Below are positions 1 through 8,196 of a DNA stretch of 64,000 bases, piece by piece. A program made the position numbers and the translations under genes. The stretch covers positions 1 to 64,000 of the forward strand of contig CADDYW010000015.1 in the NCBI GenBank assembly GCA_902810745.1, written 5' to 3'. Within the stretch, counting starts at the first letter, position 1. Each line of letters opens with the position of its first letter. Below the pieces are notes generated by a model. That model was not told the DNA's origin, ran no database searches, and saw nothing but the letters and a program-made list of their open reading frames with translations. Source of the DNA: Chloroflexota bacterium (GTDB lineage: Bacteria > Chloroflexota > UBA6077 > FW602-bin22 > CADDYW01).

Positions 1-197
1 CGGGGTGAGACCAGGATCCGGGCCTCTTCGCCACCAATTCCCAGGATGCCGCGGCTGCCCTCGGAGAGGACCGAAATATCGACCTCCTCTCGAGTCTTTC
101 CGAGCTTCGACAGGGCTTTTTCGATCGCCTCGCTAACCGTGCGCGCGGTTACTTCCAGGCTCTCCACGACGTACTCCTCCTCAGAGAGGGCCTTCAT
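1..197 (-). CDS. jag: Jag/KhpB RNA-binding protein, N-terminal part (cut by window edge)
   Basis: Only the first 65 codons are in the window. They match the Jag_N domain: an acidic start followed by an AIEKAL-type helix, a KTREEVDISVL strand and the GSRGILGIGGEEARI turn typical of this family. The KH and R3H domains would lie beyond the left edge. The ATG overlaps the yidC stop in an ATGA arrangement, so the two are probably translationally coupled. Jag (SpoIIIJ-associated protein, KhpB) is an RNA-binding protein commonly encoded directly after yidC. Function is inferred from family and position. Confidence 0.85.
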   Translation of the reverse strand, partial: MKALSEEEYVVESLEVTARTVSEAIEKALSKLGKTREEVDISVLSEGSRGILGIGGEEARILVSP

Positions 198-1051
198 TTT
201 CGTCTCTTCTTTGCCCGGCGGGGCGCCGGTGAGGGTGCAATGGCCGAGGGAGTCGCCCGTCCATTCAGCGATTCCACGGCCGGCCGTTCGGTCTGCCGCT
301 GCTCCTCGCCGCGCTGTCGTTGAGCCGGCCGGGCTGTCGAAGCAGCGCCGGATGAAAGCAGGCCAGCGGGCAGTACCGAGCCCCACCCGTAAAAGAATGA
401 TTGTTGAATCACGCTAAAGACATTCGAGGCGACCCAGTACAGCACCAGGCCCGCGGGCATCTTGAACGAGATGAAGATGTACATAATGGGCATAAACTGC
501 ATGGCCTGGTTCATCGTCTGCTGCTGGGGGTCGGTTGTCGGGACCTGCATCATGCGCTGGACGACGAGCTGGGACAGACCGGTTAGAATCGCGAGCAGGT
601 AGGGAAAACCCTCGGGCTGCGCGAGGTTGGCCACCCAGAGGAAACCGCCCTGGAGGATATTCTTCGCGAACAGCTCGTACAGCGCCTGATAGAGGCCGAT
701 CCAGATCGGAAGCTGGATGAGCATTGGCAGACAGCCAGCCATCGGGTTGACGCGATTCTCCCGGTACAGCCGCATCTGCTCCTGCATCAGCTTTTCTTTG
801 TCCTTGCCGTGCAGCTTCTTCAGCTCGTTCAGCTGCGGCTGGAGAGCCTGCATCGCCTTGGACGAGCGAATCTGCTGGATGGTTAGAGGCCAGAAGATGA
901 TCTTGACCAGGATCGTGAACAGGATGATCGTCAGGCCCCAGCTAGGGATGCCAATCGCAGCCAGGTGCTGATACAGGAACACGAGCGCGACCTGCATCGG
1001 CGCCGCGAGGGCATCGCGCATTGCGTTGTAGATCTCACCAATGGCACCCAA
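194..1051 (-). CDS. yidC: YidC/Oxa1 membrane protein insertase
   Basis: The 285-residue protein belongs to the short, Gram-positive-like YidC group without the large periplasmic domain. It inserts and folds membrane proteins, alone or with SecYEG. Visible features are a hydrophobic segment near residues 37-57 (ending FTILVKIIFWPL), the groove arginine in IRSSKAMQAL (about R62), a charged cytoplasmic hairpin (ELKKLHGKDKEKLMQEQ), the CLPMLIQLPIW segment and three further membrane spans. The C-terminus is basic (RRAKKRRK), as expected for ribosome contact. The start is a TTG with GAGGAGG about nine bases upstream. The stop overlaps the jag ATG. Confidence 0.95.
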   Translation of the reverse strand: MGAIGEIYNAMRDALAAPMQVALVFLYQHLAAIGIPSWGLTIILFTILVKIIFWPLTIQQIRSSKAMQALQPQLNELKKLHGKDKEKLMQEQMRLYRENRVNPMAGCLPMLIQLPIWIGLYQALYELFAKNILQGGFLWVANLAQPEGFPYLLAILTGLSQLVVQRMMQVPTTDPQQQTMNQAMQFMPIMYIFISFKMPAGLVLYWVASNVFSVIQQSFFYGWGSVLPAGLLSSGAASTARPAQRQRGEEQRQTERPAVESLNGRATPSAIAPSPAPRRAKKRRK

Positions 1052-1070
1052 AAAGGAGCCTCCTCAGCTT

Positions 1071-1280
1071 CTAACGGACCGGGTCGTAGCCGCCTGGATT
1101 GAAGGGGTGGCACCGGCATAGTCGACCGATGGCCAGCCATCCGCCTCGTAGCACTCCGTAGCGCGCAATTGCCTCGTAGGCGTACTGCGAGCACGACGGG
1201 TAGAATCGACACGCGGGCGGCAGCATTCGCGAGAGTGTGAGCTGGTACAGGCGAATTACTCCAAGCGCAAGTGTTTTCAT
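1071..1280 (-). CDS. yidD: Membrane protein insertion efficiency factor YidD
   Basis: A 69-residue protein of normal YidD length. It carries the family core [11 protein letters not shown] with C24 and C30, the following helix, and the C-terminal [13 protein letters not shown] motif (C55, C57). YidD is a small membrane-associated protein that assists YidC. It lies between rnpA and yidC, its standard place. About 57 bases separate it from the rnpA stop and 19 from the yidC start. Confidence 0.93.
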   Translation of the reverse strand: MKTLALGVIRLYQLTLSRMLPPACRFYPSCSQYAYEAIARYGVLRGGWLAIGRLCRCHPFNPGGYDPVR

Positions 1281-1337
1281 CGAGCCATCCGATCTATCGC
1301 GCGTACTCGGGTGCGCATCAGGCGCGGTGCCGGCCGG

Positions 1338-1862
1338 CTAAAACTCCTCGGTCGCAAACGGAAACCCGCCGGTGGGCGACTCGGTCGCAACCGGCGGGCC
1401 ATCGAGTAGCCTTGCCCGTGTCAACACCTCTTCCAGTGCCGCCTGGACCTCGGCAAACGTCGCCTCGGCCATTCTGGATCGCGCGATAATCACAAGATCC
1501 CACCCGCCGCGCAGACGTTGACAAAGCACGCGTGCCGCCTCGCGAATCAGGCGACGGATCCGGTTCCGGCGAACCGCCTTACCCAGTCGCTTACTGACGA
1601 TGACACCGATTCGGATCGTATCCAGACGATTCGGCGCTGCCTGGATCACCAGTAGCGGCGACGACCACGAGCGACCTTCCGTGCGAACTCGACTGAAATC
1701 AGCGCTGCTTCGCAATCGATCGCATCGGCGGGAGTGAGAACGAGCTTGTTGATCCGCGTCGACTGCGGCCGTTGACTCCTCACCTGAGCCAGAAGAAAGA
1801 AAATCCTCTCGCCGGTCCGGATAACGGGTCACACCGCGATCACTGGATCCGGCCACCTCCAC
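1338..1862 (-). CDS. rnpA: Ribonuclease P protein component
   Basis: This is the protein subunit of RNase P, which matures tRNA 5' ends. The core starts at RLRSSADFSRVRTEGR and contains the family signature around RIGVIVSKRLGKAVRRNRIRRLIREAAR. The longest frame (GTG at 1862) gives 174 residues, with about 45 residues of low-complexity sequence before the core. Typical RnpA is 110-125 residues, so the true start may be an internal GTG or TTG; no ATG lies near the core. The GTG at 1862 is six bases after the rpmH stop, which suits a coupled start. The identity is sure, the 5' end is not. Confidence 0.9.
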   Translation of the reverse strand: MEVAGSSDRGVTRYPDRREDFLSSGSGEESTAAVDADQQARSHSRRCDRLRSSADFSRVRTEGRSWSSPLLVIQAAPNRLDTIRIGVIVSKRLGKAVRRNRIRRLIREAARVLCQRLRGGWDLVIIARSRMAEATFAEVQAALEEVLTRARLLDGPPVATESPTGGFPFATEEF

Positions 1863-1868
1863 TCGAAC

Positions 1869-2009
1869 TCAAGCTGGGACCAGCCGAACGCGTCCCTTGG
1901 CGCGGCGCCGACGAATGACTTCGCGACCGCCAGCAGTAGCCATCCGACTGAGAAATCCGTGAACCCGTCGACGACGGCGCTTCTTCGGCTGATAGGTCCG
2001 TTTGGGCAC
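1869..2009 (-). CDS. rpmH: 50S ribosomal protein L34
   Basis: A 46-residue gene too short for ordinary ORF filters. Translation from the GTG at 2009 begins [19 protein letters not shown], continues [20 protein letters not shown] and ends RVRLVPA, which is unmistakably L34. An AAAGGA sequence precedes the start by about ten bases. It is the first gene of the rpmH-rnpA-yidD-yidC-jag run. A consensus promoter lies about 45-75 bases upstream. Confidence 0.96.
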   Translation of the reverse strand: MPKRTYQPKKRRRRRVHGFLSRMATAGGREVIRRRRAKGRVRLVPA

Positions 2010-2054
2010 AGCTCTTCGTTCCTTTCGCCCCGGAAAATACGCGTGTACGTTGAG

Positions 2055-2083
2055 ATTATAGTGGGCCCTCCGACCGGTGTCAA
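2055..2083 (-). promoter_or_regulatory. Perfect sigma-70-type promoter of the rpmH operon
   Basis: On the minus strand, TTGACA (2083-2078) and TATAAT (2060-2055) are separated by exactly 17 bases. Both hexamers are full consensus. The predicted start near 2048 leaves a leader of about 39 bases before the rpmH GTG. Confidence 0.85.
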
Positions 2084-2265
2084 ACCAGGCCAGCAGATAA
2101 CCACAGCTACTGGGGCTTGCTTGAGTGATGTCGCGCGAAAGCGCTCACGGGGCCGCCGCCTGGCCTGGTGATCGCGGGCCACGGACTGAGCTGGCATCAC
2201 CCGTCGTCAGAGGCATCCCCCGGCGCCTGACCGCGCATCCAGGTGCCCCGCCGGAGCACCCCGGA

Positions 2266-2823
2266 TCAATCGTCCTCCTCGCGAACCGACCGCCAGTGTT
2301 CCCCTTCGCGCCAGGGCTCCCGGTCGTGGCGTTCGTACCCGGGCCATCTTCGCTGGTCTCGTCGTCGCCGAATGGACGGCACCGGCGTTGGCGGCTGGTC
2401 AGGGGGTGGTCCCCCGTAGGATGGTTGACGTGTCGGCGGAGGTATCGGCGTCGGGACGGCCGGACCGGCCGGGCCGGACTCTGCACCTGCCGTCGAACGC
2501 CCGATCCGTAGCTCGCTCGCCTGCCACGTTCCGTCAGAAAGGACCGTGCCAGTCGCGTTGGCGTAGCTACCCACGACTGGCACGTCGCCCGAGACCCGTG
2601 TCGAGCTCGTCACCCGGATCACCTGACCGTCGATGGTCCAGAATTCTCCGTTCATTGCTTGAATCGTTCCCGAAACGTGCCAGTCGTTTTGAGCCGGCAC
2701 GCTGCGGGCGGGCGTTGGCAATGGCGTCTCGATCGCATCGCTGGACGCCAGCACGGCCTGACCACCGACCATCACTGCCGCGGCGACAAGGATCGCGTAG
2801 AAGACCAGGCGAGACCGAGTCAT
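2266..2823 (-). CDS. Secreted DUF5666-like small beta-barrel protein
   Basis: A probable exported protein of 185 residues. An N-terminal signal peptide is visible: TRSR, then a hydrophobic stretch (LVFYAILVAAAVMVGG) ending near AVLAS. The central part, HVSGTIQAMNGEFWTIDGQVIRV and onward, has the pattern of DUF5666-type domains, often predicted to be small OB-like barrels. The C-terminal third is rich in Pro, Arg and acidic residues and is probably disordered. I prefer the ATG at 2823, preceded by GGGGAAAAGG, over a GTG four codons earlier. No enzymatic motif is visible and the function is unknown. Confidence 0.65.
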   Translation of the reverse strand: MTRSRLVFYAILVAAAVMVGGQAVLASSDAIETPLPTPARSVPAQNDWHVSGTIQAMNGEFWTIDGQVIRVTSSTRVSGDVPVVGSYANATGTVLSDGTWQASELRIGRSTAGAESGPAGPAVPTPIPPPTRQPSYGGPPPDQPPTPVPSIRRRRDQRRWPGYERHDREPWREGEHWRSVREEDD

Positions 2824-2850
2824 CCTTTTCCCCACTGCGCGAGGCAGCGC

Positions 2851-3792
2851 TCAACGTGATGCGCGAAGCAACTCGCGGGCCACCTGGGCCACGTGTTTTG
2901 GCGACAAGCCGTACTTCTCGATGAGGTCATCGTTCGACCCGGACTCTCCGTACACGTCCATCAGACCGTGGCGGCGGAGTGGCGTGGGTCGATGCTCGCC
3001 CAGGATCTCGGCGACGGCACTTCCCAGGCCGCCGATGATCGTGTGCTCTTCGGTCGTGACGACCAGACCGGTCTTTTCGGCGCCGCGCACGACTCCGTCC
3101 GGTTCCAGTGGCTTCAGGGTGGGCACGTGGATAACCTCGGCCGAGATACCCTCGCCCGCGAGGAGTTCGGCAGCCTGGAGCGCACGGACGCTCTGCACGC
3201 CGGTTCCAAAGATCGTGATGTCGGTTCCCGAGCGCAGCGGTACGACTTTTCCCGGCTCGTACTGATAGCTCGCGTCGAAGATCACCGGCGTCGGATCACG
3301 GACGAGGCGGACGTACCAGGGACCCGGACTTCTGGTCGCGACGTGCATCGCCAGGCGTGCCTCGACGCCGTCAGCCGGCGCAACCACCGTCATATGCGGC
3401 ATCGCCCGCATCACCGAAAGGTCCGACACATCCTGGTGGGTCTTTCCGGTTCGGGCGGTGAAGAGCCCGGAATAGCCTGCTCCGATCTTCACCCCCAGGT
3501 TCGGCTGCGCGACGACCATCCGGAGCTGATCCAGGTCGCGATTGACGAGAAAGACAGCAAAGCTGCTGAGCCAGGGGATCATTCCGGTCGTCGCGAGTCC
3601 CGCGGCTACCCCCATGAGGTTCTGCTCGGCGATTCCCATCTCGAGAAATCGGTCCGGGTAGTGCTGTTCGAAGACCTCGGCCCGGGTTGAATTGGCCAGG
3701 TCTCCGTCGAGGACGACCAGGTTCGGATACAGACCCGCGAGCTCGACCAGCGTGTTCGCGAAGACCTCGCGCATGGCGACGGATTCAGCCAT
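2851..3792 (-). CDS. Transketolase, C-terminal subunit (pyrimidine-binding and C domains)
   Basis: 313 residues covering the pyrimidine-binding and C-terminal domains of a two-gene transketolase. The thiamine-activating glutamate lies in GIAEQNLMGVAAGLA (about E56). The C-terminal domain carries the GTG.Q and EEH.I.GGLGSAVAE patterns of the family. Together with the upstream subunit it would transfer two-carbon ketol units in the pentose phosphate pathway. The ATG directly follows the stop of the N-terminal subunit with no gap, so the two are coupled. Split transketolases are usual in Archaea and in several bacterial lineages. Confidence 0.9.
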   Translation of the reverse strand: MAESVAMREVFANTLVELAGLYPNLVVLDGDLANSTRAEVFEQHYPDRFLEMGIAEQNLMGVAAGLATTGMIPWLSSFAVFLVNRDLDQLRMVVAQPNLGVKIGAGYSGLFTARTGKTHQDVSDLSVMRAMPHMTVVAPADGVEARLAMHVATRSPGPWYVRLVRDPTPVIFDASYQYEPGKVVPLRSGTDITIFGTGVQSVRALQAAELLAGEGISAEVIHVPTLKPLEPDGVVRGAEKTGLVVTTEEHTIIGGLGSAVAEILGEHRPTPLRRHGLMDVYGESGSNDDLIEKYGLSPKHVAQVARELLRASR

Positions 3793-4662
3793 TCACTCAT
3801 CTCCGAGCGGACGGCTCAGGTCGGACATCGCGCGCTCGAAATCTGCGTCGGTCAGTACCTTCGAGTGCCAGTTATAGTCGTTTTCCATGTAGGAGACGCC
3901 CTTTCCTTTGATCGAGTGGGAGATGATGATCGTCGGCCGACCTTTCATCTCGAGCGCCTGGCGGCAGGTGGCTAAGATTGCGCCGACGTCGTGACCGTTC
4001 ATCTCGAGGACGTTCCAGCCCCACGCTTCCCACAGACGGCGCGGGTTCTCGATCGAGATGCGTGGGGATCGCTTCCCGTTCGAGATCGAATCGGTCCAGC
4101 CATATTGCTGCAGGCCGTTGTAGTCGAGAATCGCGGTGAGGTTATCCAGGCGATAGCGCTCGGCGACGAGCGCGGCCTCCCAGATCTGCCCCTCCTGGAT
4201 CTCGCCATCCCCGAGCATGACCCAGGTATGAAAATCCTTGCCCTGCAGCCGTGCCCCGAGGGCCATGCCGATGCCAGGCGATAGACCCTGTCCAAGCGAG
4301 CCGGTTGCCATGTCGATGCCCGGCGTGCGAGTCATGTCGGGATGCCCCTGCAATCGAGAATCGATCTCGTCGAAGGTGTCAAGCTCTTCGACGGGAAAGT
4401 AACCGCGCAGTGCAAGCACCGCGTACAGCCCGATCGCGGAGTGACCCTTGGAGAGAATGAAGCGATCTCGATCCGGCCAATCGGGGCGCGTCGGATCGAT
4501 CCTCAAGATCTTAAAATATAGAACGGTCAGGACATCGGCTGCCGAAAGAGGTCCTCCCAGATGCCCGGCCTTTGCCCGGTAAACGGACTGAACGACCAGA
4601 CGGCGAACCTGCCGCGCGGTCTCACGAAGCGCGCGGAGATCCTCGTCTACCGCGACGTGCAC
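3793..4662 (-). CDS. Transketolase, N-terminal subunit (ThDP pyrophosphate-binding)
   Basis: 289 residues forming the PP domain of a split transketolase. It has RAKAGHLGGPLSAADVL, the SKGHSAIGLYAV segment, GSLGQGLSPGIGMALG and the ThDP/metal motif from GDGEIQEGQ to ILDYN (about residues 151-182). The longest frame runs 38 codons further upstream and would overlap the TPR gene. I chose the GTG at 4662 because GGAGGAG lies about five bases before it. An ATG at 4689, overlapping the TPR stop, is the alternative. It forms an operon with the TPR gene and the C-terminal subunit. Confidence 0.9.
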   Translation of the reverse strand: MHVAVDEDLRALRETARQVRRLVVQSVYRAKAGHLGGPLSAADVLTVLYFKILRIDPTRPDWPDRDRFILSKGHSAIGLYAVLALRGYFPVEELDTFDEIDSRLQGHPDMTRTPGIDMATGSLGQGLSPGIGMALGARLQGKDFHTWVMLGDGEIQEGQIWEAALVAERYRLDNLTAILDYNGLQQYGWTDSISNGKRSPRISIENPRRLWEAWGWNVLEMNGHDVGAILATCRQALEMKGRPTIIISHSIKGKGVSYMENDYNWHSKVLTDADFERAMSDLSRPLGDE

Positions 4663-4688
4663 GAATCTCCTCCGAGCCTTTTTGCGCA

Positions 4689-5543
4689 TTATAGCACGGT
4701 CAGCCTCTCGAGCTTGCGCAGTCTCCTGCGCACTCCAACTGCACGAGGATCCTCCTGCAGGGCTCGGAGCCAGCACTGGCGCGCTTCTTCGGGATGGCCC
4801 AACGCGAGGTGAGCATCACCCTCGAGGGTCCAGCGCTCGCTTGCGGGGAGACCGTTGGGTGGCAAACGTGCGATCTCGCGAAGCACGCCTGCCCAATCGG
4901 CGGTCCGGGCCGCGTGATGCACTCGATCGGCAGGAAGGTTGCGCAGGACCGCCTCGAGGGTAGGGTCGCCGGGCGAACGCGCGAGTCCCTCGGTCCACGC
5001 GCGTTCCGCCTCGTCGAACTGCGCATTCAGAACATATGCTTCGCCAAGAAAATACCACGCGGGATGAGCCCCACGCAGATTGCTCACTACCCGCGTGAGG
5101 TGCCCGATCGCGTCAGCAGGGTTGCGAATCCGAAACTCCGCGACGAGCAGTACGCCCGCACGGAAAGAGGCAGCCAGAAGAGCTCGTTTGCCCAGCGTGA
5201 GACCGGGCTCCCATGCTGCCCGCTTCACGTCGTCGATGCGGGCGGCACCGTCGATTCGGCCCGCTTGAGCGAGCCGCGACGCCGCTTCGTAATACCCCAG
5301 GGCGCGCTCGAGCCACTGCCCGCGTTCGTGCCACCTTAGATCGCTCGCTACCCGCTCGCAAGCCTGCCCGAGAGCGTAGGTGAGGCCGAAATGATCAGGT
5401 TGGTCACGGCGTCGCCGCTCCGCGTCGTCGATCGCCTCGACAATCTGCAGGGTCGGCGTGCTCGCCTGCTCGACCTGCAGCAAAAGACGGCGCGCCACGC
5501 CATCGGCCTTGATCCGAGCGACAAACCGTTGCAAAAGCTTCAT
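4689..5543 (-). CDS. TPR-repeat protein of unknown function
   Basis: 284 residues, almost entirely helical, with no signal peptide or membrane segment. TPR-like pairs are clear in AHPAWYFLGEAYVLNAQFDEAERAWTEGLARSPGDP and again near the C-terminus in WTLEGDAHLALGHPEEARQCWLRALQEDP. The gene is first in a run with the split transketolase, whose reading starts within or just after its stop. TPR proteins usually act as scaffolds. The link with transketolase is positional only. Confidence 0.7.
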   Translation of the reverse strand: MKLLQRFVARIKADGVARRLLLQVEQASTPTLQIVEAIDDAERRRRDQPDHFGLTYALGQACERVASDLRWHERGQWLERALGYYEAASRLAQAGRIDGAARIDDVKRAAWEPGLTLGKRALLAASFRAGVLLVAEFRIRNPADAIGHLTRVVSNLRGAHPAWYFLGEAYVLNAQFDEAERAWTEGLARSPGDPTLEAVLRNLPADRVHHAARTADWAGVLREIARLPPNGLPASERWTLEGDAHLALGHPEEARQCWLRALQEDPRAVGVRRRLRKLERLTVL

Positions 5544-5553
5544 CGTCTGTCCT

Positions 5554-5581
5554 ATTCTACACGTCAGGTTTCACATGTCAG
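5554..5581 (-). promoter_or_regulatory. Promoter of the TPR-transketolase operon
   Basis: On the minus strand, CTGACA (5581-5576) and TAGAAT (5559-5554) are 16 bases apart. Transcription would begin only about four bases before the ATG at 5543, giving a nearly leaderless message. No good Shine-Dalgarno precedes that ATG. Confidence 0.45.
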
Positions 5582-5665
5582 GCCGTCGCGGGGGCTTCGT
5601 CCGCGCCACCACGCTGGCGATCAGACGGTGCGAGGCTATCGCGGCCCGACGACGAAGGAGTTCTG

Positions 5666-5908
5666 ATGCCGAAGCAGATCTCATCTCCCTTTCACGTGAG
5701 CCCGCAGTCTGCCGTGGCACTTCTGCGGCCGATTGCTGGGATACTCGTGGAGCTCGAGGCGCGGCTGGCCCAGTACGAGGAGCGCCTCCCGATGTCCGAT
5801 TCTGACCGTGAGAAGATAGCGGCGGCGCGGGACATCATCGCGCGGGACCTGCGAAGAATCGCCGAGCTTGCCAGTCCTGGCGACGGGCGCTCCGCGACGC
5901 CGCGATGA
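5666..5908 (+). CDS. Small hypothetical helical protein
   Basis: An 80-residue protein that I do not recognise. It has a strong ribosome-binding site (AAGGAG, six bases before ATG), which argues that it is real. The middle part is predicted to be helical and amphipathic (PIAGILVELEARLAQYEERLP, then REKIAAARDIIARDLRRIAELA), perhaps a short coiled coil. It has no signal peptide, cysteine pair or membrane segment. It is divergent from the TPR-transketolase operon and precedes the uronate-dehydrogenase-like gene by 290 bases. No confident promoter was seen in that gap. Confidence 0.6.
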   Translation: MPKQISSPFHVSPQSAVALLRPIAGILVELEARLAQYEERLPMSDSDREKIAAARDIIARDLRRIAELASPGDGRSATPR

Positions 5909-6198
5909 TCGATCGAACGCAGAGGGGCGTCTTGGACGCTTCGTGCTCTGTCGCCTCGGGCGCACTTGGTACCTGATCGCTCCGAGGTGTATTCCGTACG
6001 ACAGGGAAAGGGATAGAAACGGTTTATTCGGCTTCCGAAGGAAAGATCATCGATTCGTCGCGGGATCAGTCCACACCGCGGCGAGGAATCGGCGATCCGG
6101 CGCATCCGATACCCGAGACCCCTCGCTGGCACTCGGGGGAATATCGCATCACTGTTCTTCTGGAACCCGGATGAATCGTTGAATCGAAGGAGAGACGG

Positions 6199-6933
6199 AT
6201 GGCGGCGAAGAGGCGGGTTCTGATCACGGGCGCTGCGGGCCGTATTGGAAGCTCGCTGGCCCAGTCACTCAAGGATCGCTACGATCTGCGTCTGCACTAT
6301 CACCACAATGTTCCAGAGAATCCACCCGTTTCCGACGTCTGCATCGCCGATGTAGCCAACTTCGACGAGATCGCGCCAGCGATGGAAGGCATCGACGCGG
6401 TCGTTCACATGGCAGCGGATCCGAGCCCGCGCGCCTCGTGGGACAGTGTGCGCGACCGAAATATCGTCGGCACCTATAACGTCTTCGAGGCCGCCCGACG
6501 TGCCGGGGTGACGAAGATCGTCTTTGCGTCGACAAACCACGTGATGGGAATGTACGACCGAGACCGACAGTGGCCAATCTACGCGACCCAGCCGGTGCGC
6601 CCCGACTCGCTGTATGGCGTCTCGAAGGCCTTCGGCGAGGCACTGGCGCGTTTCTACGTCGATCAGTACGGATTGTCGATCATCTGCTTGCGTATCGGCT
6701 GGTTTCTCGAGAAGCCACGGGACGAGATCGGGATGTGGATGTGGCTGAGTCCGCGAGATTGTGCACAGGTCGTCTGGCGCGCGATCGAGAGCCCACTATC
6801 CTTTGGGATCTTCTACGCGATCTCCCGCAATAGCCGCCGCCACTGGGATATCACCGATACGATCGAGCGACTGGGCTACCGTCCGGAGGATGATTCCGAA
6901 GCGTACGCGAAGGAGGTGCTGGGCGAAGGATAG
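6199..6933 (+). CDS. NAD-dependent sugar epimerase/dehydratase family, uronate-dehydrogenase-like
   Basis: An extended short-chain dehydrogenase of 244 residues. The Rossmann motif GAAGRIGS is near residues 12-19, and the catalytic YGVSK motif follows RPDSLYGVSKAFGEALARFY. The segment FASTNHVMGMY and the C-terminal LRIGWF...WMWLSPRDCAQVVWRAIE resemble uronate dehydrogenases, which oxidise glucuronate or galacturonate to the aldarolactone. The protein is shorter than most. GGAGAG precedes the ATG. Family membership is sure; the substrate is a guess from motif similarity. Confidence 0.8.
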   Translation: MAAKRRVLITGAAGRIGSSLAQSLKDRYDLRLHYHHNVPENPPVSDVCIADVANFDEIAPAMEGIDAVVHMAADPSPRASWDSVRDRNIVGTYNVFEAARRAGVTKIVFASTNHVMGMYDRDRQWPIYATQPVRPDSLYGVSKAFGEALARFYVDQYGLSIICLRIGWFLEKPRDEIGMWMWLSPRDCAQVVWRAIESPLSFGIFYAISRNSRRHWDITDTIERLGYRPEDDSEAYAKEVLGEG

Positions 6934-7286
6934 ACGGTGGGCCCAGACGTCGGGCGATGCCTCTCCTCGCTCTCTATCGACCCGTCGGCGATGCCGTGGC
7001 GCGGAGTTAGGGTCGGCGTCACGCCGCTCTAACCGCCCTCTCCTTCCCGGAGAACGGTCCAGGCGCTATACTGCTCTGGCGTGATCGCCCAAAGGCCTCC
7101 ACGCGTCGACAGCAGGGGACGCCGGCGGCGGTAGCTACGCGGGCTGGATCTGATTCGCGCGGCGCATCAGCTGGGCTCGTGACCGCCCGCGTTCGTCTGT
7201 CCTTGGATGACGCGCGGCATCCGAGGGCTCGGAGGCCGCGATGAGATGGCAATCTGGCGAGGCCCTACCTGGGACGAAGGGGAACG
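6934..7286 (+). other. Intergenic region before thyX
   Basis: No gene seen. A weak hairpin at 7006-7033 (GTTAG/CTAAC outer stem, CGGCG/CGCCG inner stem, loop TCA) lies after the upstream gene but has no T-run. A promoter candidate is at 7044-7072. The remaining leader of about 210 bases has no riboswitch pattern that I recognise. Confidence 0.5.
7044..7072 (+). promoter_or_regulatory. Candidate thyX promoter
   Basis: TTCCCG (7044-7049) and TATACT (7067-7072) are separated by 17 bases. The -10 is good and the -35 is poor. It would give a thyX leader of about 210 bases. Confidence 0.4.
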
Positions 7287-8057
7287 ATGGCTGAAGTAGT
7301 TCCGGACGTCAAGTTGCTCGATTATCCGCACGATCCGCTCGCGGTGATCTACGTTGCCTACCGCACGTGCTATTCGGCCCTTCCGCCGCAGGAGATCCGG
7401 CGCCGGATCGACGAGGGCAAGATCTCTCGCGAGAAGATGATCGAGTTCCTCGAGCGTTGGCTACCGACCGGCCATGGCTCGCCGAAGCAGCAGGTGAACT
7501 TCACTTTTGGCCTGAGCGGCATGTCGCGGATCACCTCGCACCAGTTCGTCCGCCATCACGTGGGAATTGTCTTCGATCAGCAGAGCCAGCGCTACGTCGA
7601 GTTCAAGGGAGCCGACTTCCCGTACGTCGTCCCGCCGACGTGGGTGAAGGCCGGCATGGTCGACAAGTACGTTGCACTGATGTCGCAGGCGGCACGACTG
7701 TATCAGGAGGCTCTCGACGCGGGAATTCCGGGCGAGGATGCGCGATACGTCCTGCCGCACAGCGCCGCCACGAATATCCAGTTCACGGTGAACTTCGAGG
7801 AGCTGCTGCACATTGCCGACCAGAGGCTATGTACCCGTGCCCAGTGGGAGATCCGTCACTTCTGGGCGAAGACGCGTGCCGAGGTCGGGCGGGTGTGTCC
7901 TGAGCTCAAAAAGTTCATTCAGCCGAAATGCGGCGAGTTCCGCCTTGGCTACTGCGACGAGACGCTTGCCGATTACCAGCACTGCCCGCTCAGTCGCGTG
8001 CGACCCCATAAGAGCATGATTCCAACCCGACCGACCCCGATCCCGTCCTCTGACTGA
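7287..8057 (+). CDS. thyX: Flavin-dependent thymidylate synthase ThyX
   Basis: ThyX makes dTMP from dUMP using FAD, NADPH and methylene-tetrahydrofolate. The 256-residue protein has the C-terminal family block LPHSAATNIQFTVNFEELLHIADQRLCTRAQWEIR. The signature region reads RHHVGIVFDQQSQRY (R89 to Y103). The canonical motif is RHR followed by seven residues and Ser. Here the third residue is His and eight residues precede S100, a one-residue insertion. A cysteine-bearing tail (PKCGEFRLGYCDETLADYQHCPL) follows. AAGGGGAACG precedes the ATG. Confidence 0.93.
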   Translation: MAEVVPDVKLLDYPHDPLAVIYVAYRTCYSALPPQEIRRRIDEGKISREKMIEFLERWLPTGHGSPKQQVNFTFGLSGMSRITSHQFVRHHVGIVFDQQSQRYVEFKGADFPYVVPPTWVKAGMVDKYVALMSQAARLYQEALDAGIPGEDARYVLPHSAATNIQFTVNFEELLHIADQRLCTRAQWEIRHFWAKTRAEVGRVCPELKKFIQPKCGEFRLGYCDETLADYQHCPLSRVRPHKSMIPTRPTPIPSSD

Positions 8058-8148
8058 TCAGTATCGACACCGGTTCACGAGTCTCTCGGTCGTCCCGTGG
8101 CCTGAAACGAGAGCATCGTCCAGTAGTCACCGCGTCCCGCGCGGGCGC

Positions 8149-8181
8149 CAGGTACCAGGAGCCTCCCGCCCCCGGTACCTG
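8149..8181. terminator. Hairpin between convergent thyX and GAPDH genes
   Basis: An 8-bp perfect inverted repeat, CAGGTACC and GGTACCTG, with a 17-base loop that can itself pair (GGAG/CTCC). It sits between the two stop codons. There is no T-run, so a terminator role is only plausible. Confidence 0.35.
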
Positions 8182-8196
8182 ACTCCCGTCTGAGCG

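Noticed and set aside
2010-2265. Possible oriC next to rpmH
   Set aside because: dnaA is absent and only one poor DnaA-box-like sequence (ATAACCACA) is present, with no A+T-rich unwinding region.
4663-4776. Longer N-terminus for the transketolase N subunit
   Set aside because: It would overlap the TPR gene by 88 bases, has no SD and does not resemble the family start.
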